Assembly (NCBI RefSeq): GCF_025195125.1 | Contig: NZ_JAMGSL010000001.1 | Location: 540,026 to 604,025 of the forward strand | DNA length: 64,000 nt | Direction: 5' to 3' | Source of the DNA: Streptomyces sp. Je 1-79 | GTDB taxonomy: Bacteria; Actinomycetota; Actinomycetes; Streptomycetales; Streptomycetaceae | Shown here: piece after piece, positions 43,769-52,358 of the stretch | Layout of the letters: each line of letters begins with the position of its first letter | How positions within the stretch are numbered: the first letter of the stretch is position 1 | Made by a program: the position numbers and the translations under genes | The notes under the pieces: generated by a model | What the model was told of the DNA's origin: nothing | The model's database searches: none | What the model saw: only the letters and a program-made list of their open reading frames with translations

Positions 43769-44971
43769 ATGCCCTTCGCTCTCTACCTGCTCGGACTGGC
43801 CGTCTTCGCCCAGGGAACCTCCGAGTTCATGCTCTCCGGCCTGTTGCCGGACATCGCCCAGGACCTGGGGGTCTCGATCCCCCTCGCGGGCTCGCTGACC
43901 TCCGCCTTCGCGGTCGGAATGATCGTGGGAGCGCCCCTGACCGCGCTCCTGGCGAGCCGCTGGTCGCGACGGACCGCCCTGACGGTCCTCCTCGGCACCT
44001 TCCTCCTCGTGCACGTGCTCGGCGCGCTCACCCCGGACTTCGGTGTCCTGCTCGCCGGCCGGGTGGTCGCGGCCCTGGCGAACGCCGGGTTCCTCGCGGT
44101 CGCCCTGGTCGCGGCCACCGACATGGTCGGCCCCGAGGCCAGAGGGCGGGCGACCGCCGTACTGCTCGGCGGCACCACCCTCGCCTGTGTCGTGGGCGTG
44201 CCCGGCGGAGCGCTGCTGGGTCACCTCTGGGGCTGGCGCACGGCTTTCTGGGCCGTCGCCCTGCTCTCCGTACCGGCCCTCGTCGCGATCGCCCGAGCGG
44301 TCCCGAACACAGGCCCCGGCCCCGCCGTCCGCGGCGCCCGGCCCGAACTGCGGCTGCTCCGCCGTCCCCGTCCGTTGGTGACGCTCCTGGTCTGCGCCCT
44401 CGCGAACGGCGCCATGTTCTGCGGATTCACCTACCTGGCACCGGTCGTCACCGATGTCACCGGCCTCGCCTCCGGCTGGGTCCCCGCCCTGCTCGCCCTG
44501 TTCGGCGCGGGCTCGTTCGCCGGAGTCGTGCTCGCGGGCCGCCTCGCCGACGCACGGCCCCTGGCGCTGGTGGCCGGCTGTGGCACGGGCGCGGCAGCCG
44601 GCTGGAGCCTGTTCGCGCTGACGGCCGGGAACGCGGCGGCCACGGTCGCGCTGGTCGTCCTGCTCGGCGCCCTGTCGTTCGCCCTCGGCTCCACCCTGAT
44701 CACCCGCGCGCTCAGGGCCGCGGCAGCCGAAGCCCCGACCCTGGCCGGGGCGTTCGTGGTGTCCGCGCTCAACATCGGCGCCGCCGTCGGTCCGTGGCTC
44801 GGAGCCGCCGTCATCGGCGCCGGGCACGGCTATCGCGCGCCGCTGTGGACCAGCGCGCTGCTCACCGCCCTGGCGCTCGCCACCGCGGCGGCGGCGACCG
44901 TCGCCGGCGCCCGAGCGGCGCGCCGCCGTACGGCCACCGAGGAGCCCCCTGCGGTGCGCACCCCGACGTGA
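43769..44971 (+). CDS. MFS drug exporter, CmlR/Cmx (chloramphenicol) type
   Basis: A 400-residue, 12-helix major facilitator. The N-terminus MPFALYLLGLAVFAQGTSEF and the following LLPDIAQDLGVSIP are nearly those of Streptomyces chloramphenicol exporters, and the helix 2-3 loop SRWSRRTALT and helix 5 motif CVVGVPGGALLG (antiporter motif C-like) fit. It should export chloramphenicol or a related drug by proton antiport; the actual drug needs testing. The ATG at 43769 gives exact family alignment, with GGAG 7 nt upstream; a start at 43754 is less likely. The leader region strongly suggests drug-inducible expression. Convergent with the NADH dehydrogenase gene, 4 nt apart. Confidence 0.9.
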   Translation: MPFALYLLGLAVFAQGTSEFMLSGLLPDIAQDLGVSIPLAGSLTSAFAVGMIVGAPLTALLASRWSRRTALTVLLGTFLLVHVLGALTPDFGVLLAGRVVAALANAGFLAVALVAATDMVGPEARGRATAVLLGGTTLACVVGVPGGALLGHLWGWRTAFWAVALLSVPALVAIARAVPNTGPGPAVRGARPELRLLRRPRPLVTLLVCALANGAMFCGFTYLAPVVTDVTGLASGWVPALLALFGAGSFAGVVLAGRLADARPLALVAGCGTGAAAGWSLFALTAGNAAATVALVVLLGALSFALGSTLITRALRAAAAEAPTLAGAFVVSALNIGAAVGPWLGAAVIGAGHGYRAPLWTSALLTALALATAAAATVAGARAARRRTATEEPPAVRTPT

Positions 44972-44975
44972 GCGT

Positions 44976-46340
44976 TCAGACCCGGGCGTTCAGAGCGGCC
45001 GTGTGGGCCCGAACCTGCTCGGGCGTCAGATAGGCGTCCGTGTGCTCGAAGTCGGCGAGCGTGCCGGACCGGGACGCCAGGAATCCCGTACGGACGAAGT
45101 CGTCCCCTGCCACGGCGTTGAGCAGCCAGTTCGTCATCACCCGCGTCTTGGCGACATTGGTCCGCAGCGCCGACCAGTGGTAGGCCCGGGCCACCGCCTG
45201 AGCGGGCATGCCGTGCAGTTCGATGCCGAGCGGCTTCGAGACGGCGTCCCGCCCGCCGAGGTCCACCACCAGGCCGAGATCCCGGTGGTGGTACGGGTAC
45301 GCCTGCTCGCCGCGCAGGGCCGCGACGACGTTGTCGGCGACGTGCTTGCCCTGCCGCAGGGCGTGCTGGGCCGTCGGCGGGCAGATCGCGTCCTTCTCCT
45401 TCTTGGCCAGGTCCGGTACGGCCGCGGCGTCGCCGAGGGCGTACACACCGTCCACGCCGGGGACGACCATGTCGGGCCCGACCACGAGCCGGCCCCGGTT
45501 CGTCTCCGCGCCGAGCGTGGCGATGAGCGGACTGGCGGCGACACCCGCCGTCCAGATCAGGGTGCGGCTGGGCAGCACCCGCCCGTCGGTGAGGGTCACG
45601 GCCTCGGCGTCCACGGAGGCGACCGAGACCCCGAGGGAGACCTCGATCCCGCGCCGCCGCAGAATGTCCAGCGCCGCGCGGCCCAGCTTGTCGCCCAACT
45701 CGGGCATGAGCCTGGGCGCGAGGTCCACCAGGTGCCACTTGATCAGCTTGGGGTCGAGGCGCGGATAGCGCTTGACCGCGTTGTGGGTCAGCCGCTGCAG
45801 ACAGGCGACCGTCTCGGTGCCCGCGTACCCGCCGCCCACCACCACGAAGCACAACCGCGCCGCACGCTCCGCCTCGTCGACGCCCGCGTCGGCGAGATCG
45901 AGCTGGGCGATCACGTGGTCACGGATGTAGACCGCCTCGGCGAGCGTCTTCATCCCGCGCGCGTGCTCCGGCAGGCCCGGGATGTCGAAGGTGCGGGTCA
46001 CACTGCCGGGCGCGAGCACCAGATGGTCGTACGGCTCGTCGATCAGCTCACCCGTGATGGTCCGTACGACGCAGACCTTCGCCTTGGTGTCCACACCGAT
46101 GGCGCCACCGGGGATGATCCGGGTCCGGTGACGCTCGCTGCGTCGCAGTGACAGCGCGACCGACTGGGGGGTCAGCACGCCCGCCGCCACCTGGGGGAGC
46201 AGCGGCAGATAGAGCTGGTACGAGAAGGGTGAGAGCAGCGAGATACGCGCCTCGCGGGCGGTCAGCCTGCGCTCGAGCCGCCGCACACAGGCGATCCCGG
46301 CGAAGCCTGAACCCACCACGAGAATCTTCGGTCGCGTCAC
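44976..46340 (-). CDS. Type II NADH dehydrogenase-like FAD oxidoreductase
   Basis: A 454-residue flavoprotein of the NDH-2 family. The FAD site is ILVVGSGFAGIACVRRLE, the NAD(P) site is CFVVVGGGYAGTETVACL, and the second FAD contact is VYALGDAAAVPD followed by CPPTAQHALRQGKHVADN. It would pass electrons from NADH to menaquinone without pumping protons, attached to the membrane by its C-terminal region (about 370-454). The GTG at 46340 follows gggaggcgg. Divergent from the phosphatase gene at 46518. Confidence 0.88.
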   Translation of the reverse strand: MTRPKILVVGSGFAGIACVRRLERRLTAREARISLLSPFSYQLYLPLLPQVAAGVLTPQSVALSLRRSERHRTRIIPGGAIGVDTKAKVCVVRTITGELIDEPYDHLVLAPGSVTRTFDIPGLPEHARGMKTLAEAVYIRDHVIAQLDLADAGVDEAERAARLCFVVVGGGYAGTETVACLQRLTHNAVKRYPRLDPKLIKWHLVDLAPRLMPELGDKLGRAALDILRRRGIEVSLGVSVASVDAEAVTLTDGRVLPSRTLIWTAGVAASPLIATLGAETNRGRLVVGPDMVVPGVDGVYALGDAAAVPDLAKKEKDAICPPTAQHALRQGKHVADNVVAALRGEQAYPYHHRDLGLVVDLGGRDAVSKPLGIELHGMPAQAVARAYHWSALRTNVAKTRVMTNWLLNAVAGDDFVRTGFLASRSGTLADFEHTDAYLTPEQVRAHTAALNARV

Positions 46341-46448
46341 GGTGCCCGCCTCCCGGATCGTCGGTCCTTGAGACCTCACTAACCCCTCGGGCCGATCGGA
46401 AACCCGTCCTGTCCGCCGAATGAGTGACAGCACATCGCGACATACCAG

Positions 46449-46476
46449 TTGGGAATCGGCCATAGTGTGGTAGAAG
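46449..46476 (+). promoter_or_regulatory. Possible promoter of the SpoIIE-type phosphatase gene
   Basis: TTGGGA (46449-46454), a 16-nt spacer and TAGAAG (46471-46476) lie 41 nt before the GTG start. The region is less GC-rich than its surroundings. The match is moderate. Confidence 0.35.
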
Positions 46477-46517
46477 GGAAAGACTGGGCGGGAGTGTGAG
46501 AAACGGAGCCGACGGCC

Positions 46518-49223
46518 GTGGGGAGACCCGAGGACACAGACAGCACCGCGCACGAGGCGGTGTTCGGCGTCGCGGACTCCGTCGTTCTTCTCTTCGACGA
46601 GCGCGGAGCGGTGGTCGGGCGCCCCTACGCGGCCGAGCGGCTGCTCGGATACCCCGCGGCGGAGCTGGGCGGCCGAAGCGTCGACGCCCTGCTCGCGGGC
46701 GACGAGACCGCCAGGCTCCCCGGAATCCTCGAGACCGCGGTACGGGACGGCGGCTGGTCCGGCGTACTGCTCGCGCGTCACCGGGACGGCCGCGCCGTCG
46801 CCGTGGACGTCACCGTCCTGCCGCTGCCCGGCGACACCGGCCCGGCCCGCTGGCTCGTCGTCGCCGTGGGCGCGGCGCCGTCCCGGCAGTGGACCATGGG
46901 CCCCGCGCTCCTGGAGCGGATGGTGACCCAGATGCCCGTCGGCCTCTGCCTGGTCGACACCGAACTGCGCTGCGTGTGGTCGAACACGGCGCTCGAACAC
47001 TTCGGCGGCGGAACGGTCGAGCAGCGCCGCGGCAAGCGCCTCGCGGAGATCCAGCCCGGGATCAACGCCGAGCTCGTCGAGTCGAAGATGCGCCAGGTGC
47101 TGACGACCGGCGAACCGGTCGTCGGATACGAGCACGTGGGCCGCACCCGCTCCCTTCCCGGCCGGGATCACGCCCACGCCATGTCCTTCGTCCGGCTCGA
47201 CGACGACAACGGCCGTGCCCTCGGCGTCTGTTACGCGGTCGTCGACATCACCGACCGCTACCGGGCCCGCCTGCGCCTGGCCCTCATGGCCCGGGCCAGC
47301 GAGCGCATCGGCCGCAGCCTGGACGTCCTCGGCACCGCCCAGGACCTGGCCGACGTGGCGGTCCCCGGACTGGCCGACTTCGTCGCCGTCGACCTGCTGG
47401 ACACCGTCCTCAGAGGCGCCGAGCCGTCCCCCGGGCCCACGGCCGGCGCCACCGCCGTACGACTGGTGCGCGCGGGCGTGCAGACGGTACGCCCCGGCGG
47501 GGTCAAGGTGCTCGTGGAGCCGGGGGAGCCCTGCGGCTATCTGCCGTCCTCGCCCCAGATCGGCTCGCTGGCCCACGGCCGTTCCTGGCGAGCGGCCCAT
47601 CTGGACGCCTCGACACGGGAAGCGGGCCTGCCGCTGCCGATGGCGCGGCCCACGGGAGCGTCGGAGCCCACCGGGCCGAAGGAACCCACCGAGTTCGCGG
47701 AGCCCACCGAAGCGAAAGGGCCCACCGAGCCCTCGGAGGCCACCGAGTTCGCGGAGTCCACCGAGCCGGCGGCATCCACCGAGCCCGTGGATCCGGCGGG
47801 GCTGACGGAGGAGTCGGCCGCCGCCTACTCCGAACCGCACACGGCGATCGTCGTTCCGATCCTCTCCCGCGGCATCACCCTCGGCGTCGCCACGTTCTTC
47901 CGCACCCGTCGGGACGAGGCCTTCGACGAGGACGATCTGCGGCTCGCGGAGGAGATCGTCGCCCGCGCCGCCGTCTGCCTGGACAACGCCCGCCGCTACG
48001 CCCGCGAGCGCGCCGCCGCGCTCGTGCTCCAGCGCAGCCTCCTGCCGCACGGCGTACCGGTGCAGGAAGCCGTCCACGCGGCCTCCTTCTACCGGCCGGC
48101 CGACGAGCTGTCCGGTCTCGGCGGCGACTGGTTCGACGTCATCCTCCTGTCGGGCGCCAGGGTCGCCCTGGTCGTCGGAGAGGTCCTGGGCCATGGGATC
48201 GATGCCGCCGCCACCATGGGCCAGCTCCGCACCGCCGTACGGACCCTCGCCGATCTGGACCTCTCACCCGAGGAACTCCTGGCCCATCTCGACGACCTCG
48301 TCGTCCAGGTGACCCGGGAAGGGGCGGAGTCCGACCTCGGCCCGGCCAACCCCGCGGGTGTCGGAGCCAGTTGCCTCTACGCCGTCTATGATCCAGTCAG
48401 CCTGCGCTGCGAACTGGCGAGCGCCGGTCATCTCGCGCCTGCCGTCCTGGCGCCCGACGGGACCGTCACCTTCCCGGAACTCCCGCCCGGGCCGGCCCTC
48501 GGCGTCGGCGGACTCCCCTTCGAATCCGTCGAGCTGCCCCTGGCGGAGGGTACCGTCCTCGCCTTCTTCACCGACGGGCTGATCGCCGCGCCGGGGGCCG
48601 GCGTGGAAGGGCTCCGTCAGATCCTGGAATCCCGAGACCTGCCGCTCGACGAGCTCTGCCGCAGTGTCGTCGACGAACTGGCGCCCAGCAGGCCCTACAC
48701 GGACGACGCGGCCCTCCTGCTCGTCAGGACCCGTGGTCTGGCGGCCGGACAGGTCGCCGTGTGGGAACTGCCCGCCGACCCGGCCGTCGTCGCCCGCGCC
48801 CGGGTGATGGCCGCCCGCCAGCTCGCGGCCTGGGGGCTGGAGGAGCTCGCCTTCACCACCGAACTGGTGGTCAGCGAACTCGTCACCAACGCCATCCGGC
48901 ACGCCTCCGGACCCATCAGGCTGCGGCTGATCCTCGAACGCACCCTGATCTGCGAGGTCTTCGACGCCAGCAGCACCTCGCCGCACCTCCGTCACGCGCG
49001 CACCACCGACGAGGGCGGCCGCGGCCTCTTCCTGATCTCCCAGTTCACCCGGCGCTGGGGGACCCGCTACACGGCCGAGGGCAAGGTCATCTGGGCCGAA
49101 CAGCCCCTGGACAGCGACAGCACGGCCCCGCCCACTCGACAGGCGCCCCCCGCACCGCCCACTGGACAGGACCAGGACCCCGCCACACCGCCCGCTCCAC
49201 AGGACCCCGCCGAAGATCGTTAA
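46518..49223 (+). CDS. PAS-PAS-GAF-SpoIIE phosphatase with HATPase domain
   Basis: A 901-residue cytoplasmic signalling protein. Domains: PAS (about 10-115), PAS (about 130-245, MPVGLCLVDTELRCVWSN), GAF (about 255-500), a PP2C-type SpoIIE phosphatase (about 525-740, with metal-site GGDWFDV and YTDDAALLLV) and an anti-sigma-type HATPase (about 755-870, VVSELVTNAIRHA and DEGGRGLFL). It should dephosphorylate anti-anti-sigma factors and bind or phosphorylate partners in a sigma-factor switch. Residues about 374-430 are a low-complexity insert of Glu-Pro-Thr-like units inside the GAF domain. The C-terminal 30 residues are a Pro-rich tail. Start is GTG 46518; its only clear ribosome site is a weak ggag. 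Confidence 0.9.
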   Translation: MGRPEDTDSTAHEAVFGVADSVVLLFDERGAVVGRPYAAERLLGYPAAELGGRSVDALLAGDETARLPGILETAVRDGGWSGVLLARHRDGRAVAVDVTVLPLPGDTGPARWLVVAVGAAPSRQWTMGPALLERMVTQMPVGLCLVDTELRCVWSNTALEHFGGGTVEQRRGKRLAEIQPGINAELVESKMRQVLTTGEPVVGYEHVGRTRSLPGRDHAHAMSFVRLDDDNGRALGVCYAVVDITDRYRARLRLALMARASERIGRSLDVLGTAQDLADVAVPGLADFVAVDLLDTVLRGAEPSPGPTAGATAVRLVRAGVQTVRPGGVKVLVEPGEPCGYLPSSPQIGSLAHGRSWRAAHLDASTREAGLPLPMARPTGASEPTGPKEPTEFAEPTEAKGPTEPSEATEFAESTEPAASTEPVDPAGLTEESAAAYSEPHTAIVVPILSRGITLGVATFFRTRRDEAFDEDDLRLAEEIVARAAVCLDNARRYARERAAALVLQRSLLPHGVPVQEAVHAASFYRPADELSGLGGDWFDVILLSGARVALVVGEVLGHGIDAAATMGQLRTAVRTLADLDLSPEELLAHLDDLVVQVTREGAESDLGPANPAGVGASCLYAVYDPVSLRCELASAGHLAPAVLAPDGTVTFPELPPGPALGVGGLPFESVELPLAEGTVLAFFTDGLIAAPGAGVEGLRQILESRDLPLDELCRSVVDELAPSRPYTDDAALLLVRTRGLAAGQVAVWELPADPAVVARARVMAARQLAAWGLEELAFTTELVVSELVTNAIRHASGPIRLRLILERTLICEVFDASSTSPHLRHARTTDEGGRGLFLISQFTRRWGTRYTAEGKVIWAEQPLDSDSTAPPTRQAPPAPPTGQDQDPATPPAPQDPAEDR
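47641..47811 (+). repeat. Degenerate repeat inside the GAF coding region
   Basis: About a dozen degenerate copies of a CCCACCGAG-like unit encode Pro-Thr-Glu/Ala runs (positions 374-430 of the phosphatase). It interrupts an otherwise compact GAF fold and looks like a flexible surface loop grown by slippage. Confidence 0.6.
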
Positions 49224-49305
49224 TGGATTGTCCGGTCCCCGAGCCGCGTGCCAGGGTGTGCTGCCGCGCCGGAGAGGCCGGCGGCGTCGAGAGGGAGACC
49301 GACCT

Positions 49306-50817
49306 GTGCGTGCGGGCACCGTGGACCACACAGCCGTGACGAGGCGGGGACCGGTGCGCGGCACGGTCGCCGACGGCCTGCGGATCACCCTGGGCGTCCC
49401 GTACGCCGCGCCTCCGTTCGGTGCCCGACGCTTCCAGGCGCCGCATCCCGCGGAGGCCTGGCACGAGGTTCGGGAGTGCACCCGTTTCGGCCCGGTCGCC
49501 CCGCAGTCGGCGGAGCTGCCCGGCTCCCCGGCCTGGCGCCCCGGCGACGAGGACGTCCTCACGCTCAACATCTGGGCACCGGCGGAGACTTCGGGGCCGC
49601 TTCCGGTGCTCTTCTGGATCCACGGCGGTGCCTACACCTTCGGCTCCTCCGCCCAGCCCGACTACGACGGCTCCGCCCTGGCCCACGCAGGCACCGTCGT
49701 GGTGACCTGCAACTACCGTCTCGGCTTCGAGGGCTTCGGGCACGTGCCCGGATTTCCCGACAACAGAGGACTGCTCGACCAGATCGCCGCGCTGGAGTGG
49801 GTGCGCGACAACATCGCGGCCTTCGGCGGCGACCCGGAGAACGTCACGGTGGCGGGGCAGTCCGCCGGCGGCGGCTCGATCGCCTCCCTGATGAGCAGCG
49901 CGCGGACCGACGGACTCTTCCGGCGCGCCATCATCCACAGTGTCCCCGACGCGTTCTTCCCGCCGGAGCTCGCCGAGCGCCTGGCCCGCGAGGTGGCCGA
50001 GGCCGCCGGTGTCGCCCCCACCGCCCACGGCCTGCTCGCCGCGACCCCGCGGGCCCTCGTCGAAGCCTCGGACCGGGTGGTGGCACGGTACGCCGGCGAT
50101 CCCGCCTCCGGTTTCCTCCACTACGACACCGTCCTGTACGGCCCCGTCCTCGACGGCGTGCTGCTCACCAGGGACCCGGTGGAGGCCCCGGGGGCCGAGG
50201 GCGCGACCGGACTCGTCGACCTCCTCGTCTGCCACACCACCGAGGAGTACTGGCTGATGCACCAGGTGGGCAGCATGCCGCCGGTCACCACCGACGACGG
50301 CCTCGCCCGGTTCGCGACCGACTACGGCCTTCCCGCCGACCTCGTCGCCGCCTACCGTGCGCTCATGCCGGACGCGCCGGTACTCGACGTCTTCCTGGCC
50401 CTCGCGGGCGACGCGGTCTTCACCGTCCCCACGGTCCGCTTCGCCGAGGCCCACGCCCGGGCGGGCGGCCGCACGTTCCTGTCCCGCTTCGACCGCCGCC
50501 GTACCCGACCCGACGGCAGCCCGGTGCGCGCCTGGCACGCCGCCGACGTGCCCTTCGCCTTCGGCACCCTGGACGCCACCGGCGTCGACTTCCTGACCGG
50601 TGGCCCCGCCGACGCCGACGACCGCGCGCTGTCCCGGCGGATGGTCGACGCCTGGGCCGCCTTCGCGGCCGACGGAGACGCGGGGTGGGCCCCGCTCACC
50701 GCGTCCGCCGCGCCCACCGTCCACGTCTGGGACGTGCCCGACGACCGCACCGAGGGCGTGAGCGCCGCGCACGCCCTGTGGCACGGCGCACGGATGGCCC
50801 CGCCGTCGCTCCCGTAG
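49306..50817 (+). CDS. Type B carboxylesterase
   Basis: A 503-residue esterase of the acetylcholinesterase-like family. VLFWIHGGAYTFGS is the oxyanion-hole segment, TVAGQSAGGGSIASL carries the catalytic Ser, TEEYWLMHQ the region before the acid residue, and AWHAADVPFAFGTLD the catalytic His. Typical length for bacterial members; no signal peptide, so probably cytoplasmic. The GTG at 49306 follows gagagggagacc. It is 82 nt after the phosphatase gene and could be read through, but no functional link is seen. Confidence 0.88.
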   Translation: MRAGTVDHTAVTRRGPVRGTVADGLRITLGVPYAAPPFGARRFQAPHPAEAWHEVRECTRFGPVAPQSAELPGSPAWRPGDEDVLTLNIWAPAETSGPLPVLFWIHGGAYTFGSSAQPDYDGSALAHAGTVVVTCNYRLGFEGFGHVPGFPDNRGLLDQIAALEWVRDNIAAFGGDPENVTVAGQSAGGGSIASLMSSARTDGLFRRAIIHSVPDAFFPPELAERLAREVAEAAGVAPTAHGLLAATPRALVEASDRVVARYAGDPASGFLHYDTVLYGPVLDGVLLTRDPVEAPGAEGATGLVDLLVCHTTEEYWLMHQVGSMPPVTTDDGLARFATDYGLPADLVAAYRALMPDAPVLDVFLALAGDAVFTVPTVRFAEAHARAGGRTFLSRFDRRRTRPDGSPVRAWHAADVPFAFGTLDATGVDFLTGGPADADDRALSRRMVDAWAAFAADGDAGWAPLTASAAPTVHVWDVPDDRTEGVSAAHALWHGARMAPPSLP

Positions 50818-50922
50818 AGCGCACGGGATAATCACCAGGCGCGGACGAAGCACCGCGCCGACGACAGAAGCACGCGACAGGCCGGCTGCCCCGCGGTGGA
50901 GCGGCAGGAGAGGGAGAACCCG

Positions 50923-51267
50923 ATGGACGTCCAGCACTTCGAGCGGATCACCGCGTTCATCGAGGACCGCCTCCGGCCGCTGTTCGACCCCGAGAACGGC
51001 AGCGACCACGGATTCGGGATGGACGACACCTCCCGCGCGCTGCGGGCCCTGCTCAACGCCGTGAAGGCGGCCGCGGCGGTCAAGGGCCTCGCTGAACAGC
51101 GGGCGGCGGCCGACCCGGCGCTCCGCCACATCATCGACCAGGCCCTCGAACACAACTGGGACGTCCTGCGCGGGGTCGCTCGCAACTGGGAGGACCACCC
51201 CGACTTCGTCCGCGACTTCAAGCGCCATGCCTGGGAACTCGACGAGACCCCGACGGCCACCGCCTGA
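50923..51267 (+). CDS. Hypothetical helical protein, 114 residues
   Basis: A small alpha-helical protein (MDVQHFERITAFIEDRLRP). Its layout (an N-terminal FIEDRL helix, a central basic/Ala-rich helix and the ending DFVRDFKRHAWE) resembles small Streptomyces proteins of the DUF6221 type, but I am not sure. It is hydrophilic, with no cysteine. The ATG at 50923 follows gagagggag. No partner gene. Confidence 0.65.
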   Translation: MDVQHFERITAFIEDRLRPLFDPENGSDHGFGMDDTSRALRALLNAVKAAAAVKGLAEQRAAADPALRHIIDQALEHNWDVLRGVARNWEDHPDFVRDFKRHAWELDETPTATA

Positions 51268-51399
51268 CACCCGGCACGGGGCCCGACACGCCGTGGGCTC
51301 TGCCCCGGTCGGGTGAGTGCGGGGCTCACCCGACAGGCGTGGACCCGGACCGGGTACATATCGCCGCATTGCCGTCCCACCGTCGGAGGATGCCGCCCC

Positions 51400-52206
51400 A
51401 TGCCTGTCAGGAACGTCCGCCCCGGCCCGCGCGCGCTGACCGCCGCGCTCTGCGCGACACTCGCGGTCATCGGCTACATGACGGTGTCGACGGAGGAAAC
51501 CGCTCCGAGCCCCGCACCCGGCTCGCGCGCCGCGGCCAAGAACGCCGGCCCGGTGGCCCCGGAGAAATCGCCCGGGCCCGCCGGGACACCCACGCCGTCC
51601 GCGACCAAGGCGCGGGTCGGCCCGCCCGGCGTCGGACCGGAGACCCTGTCGCAGATCCCGGACGCCACACGGCAGGCGTTCGTGGTGACGGGCGGCTCCC
51701 TCGAGACCAGCAAGGCCACGGCGGTGCTCTACGAACGGGACGCGGCCGGGAAATGGCAGCGTACGGGCGGCCCCTGGCCCGCGCACAACGCCCTGCGCGG
51801 CTGGACGACCGACCACTGGGCCGGCGATCTGCGCACCCCGATCGGTGTGTTCAGGCTCGGTGACGCCGGCGGACGGCTGCCCGACCCCGGCTCGAAGCTG
51901 CCGTACGACCAGGACGAGCAGTTCGTCTCCCCGGGCACCGGCTTCCTCGGCGAACCCCTGGAGGGCTCATTCGACTACGTCGTCGCCATCGACTACAACC
52001 GCGTCCCCGGAACCACTCCGCTGAACAAGGAGCGCCCGATGGGCGAGGACCGGGGCGGAGGCGTCTGGGTCCACGTCGACCACGGCGGCCCCACCCAGGC
52101 CTGCATCTCCCTGACCCCCGAGGCCATGCGGCACCTCCTGCGCACCCTGGACCCCGCCAAGGAACCGGTCATCGTCATGGGGCCGGTCGCCGAGATCGGG
52201 CGGTGA
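51400..52206 (+). CDS. Exported L,D-transpeptidase-like (YkuD-type) protein
   Basis: A 268-residue protein with an N-terminal membrane segment or signal (ALTAALCATLAVIGYMTV), a Pro/Ala-rich tether to about residue 70, and a beta-rich catalytic domain. The YkuD signature is recognisable but diverged: VWVHVDHGGPTQACISLTPE, with a His-rich strand and the catalytic Cys in ACISL. L,D-transpeptidases make 3-3 cross-links in peptidoglycan or attach proteins to it. The spacing between His and Cys suggests a divergent sub-family of the kind common in Streptomyces. The ATG at 51400 lies downstream of ggagg. Confidence 0.82.
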   Translation: MPVRNVRPGPRALTAALCATLAVIGYMTVSTEETAPSPAPGSRAAAKNAGPVAPEKSPGPAGTPTPSATKARVGPPGVGPETLSQIPDATRQAFVVTGGSLETSKATAVLYERDAAGKWQRTGGPWPAHNALRGWTTDHWAGDLRTPIGVFRLGDAGGRLPDPGSKLPYDQDEQFVSPGTGFLGEPLEGSFDYVVAIDYNRVPGTTPLNKERPMGEDRGGGVWVHVDHGGPTQACISLTPEAMRHLLRTLDPAKEPVIVMGPVAEIGR

Positions 52207-52246
52207 TCCCCCGGCGCCCCTGACCCGGCGTGCGGGTCCACCGACA

Positions 52247-52303
52247 CGCGCTGACAGCCTTCTTCAGCGCCTGTCAGCGGGAAATCCGCACGCTGTCAGC
52301 GCG
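52247..52303. promoter_or_regulatory. Three CTGTCAGCG units upstream of the serine hydrolase
   Basis: CTGTCAGCG occurs twice in direct order (52271-52279 and 52293-52301, 22-nt period) and once inverted (CGCTGACAG, 52249-52257). The outer copies form a perfect 11-bp inverted pair (52247-52257 with 52293-52303). A 22-nt direct period places two sites on the same helix face, as for SARP-type activators, whereas the inverted pair could be a repressor site or hairpin. The gene start is at 52359. Confidence 0.5.
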
Positions 52304-52358
52304 CCCGGGCATCGTCGTGGTCATCGAGAACGACGACACCCGATACGGAGAGCCCACC

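Noticed and set aside
44976..48194. Apparent giant fusion frame extending upstream of the NADH dehydrogenase
   Set aside because: The extension is antisense to the SpoIIE-type phosphatase; the true start is the GTG at 46340 with a ribosome site and an immediate FAD-binding motif.
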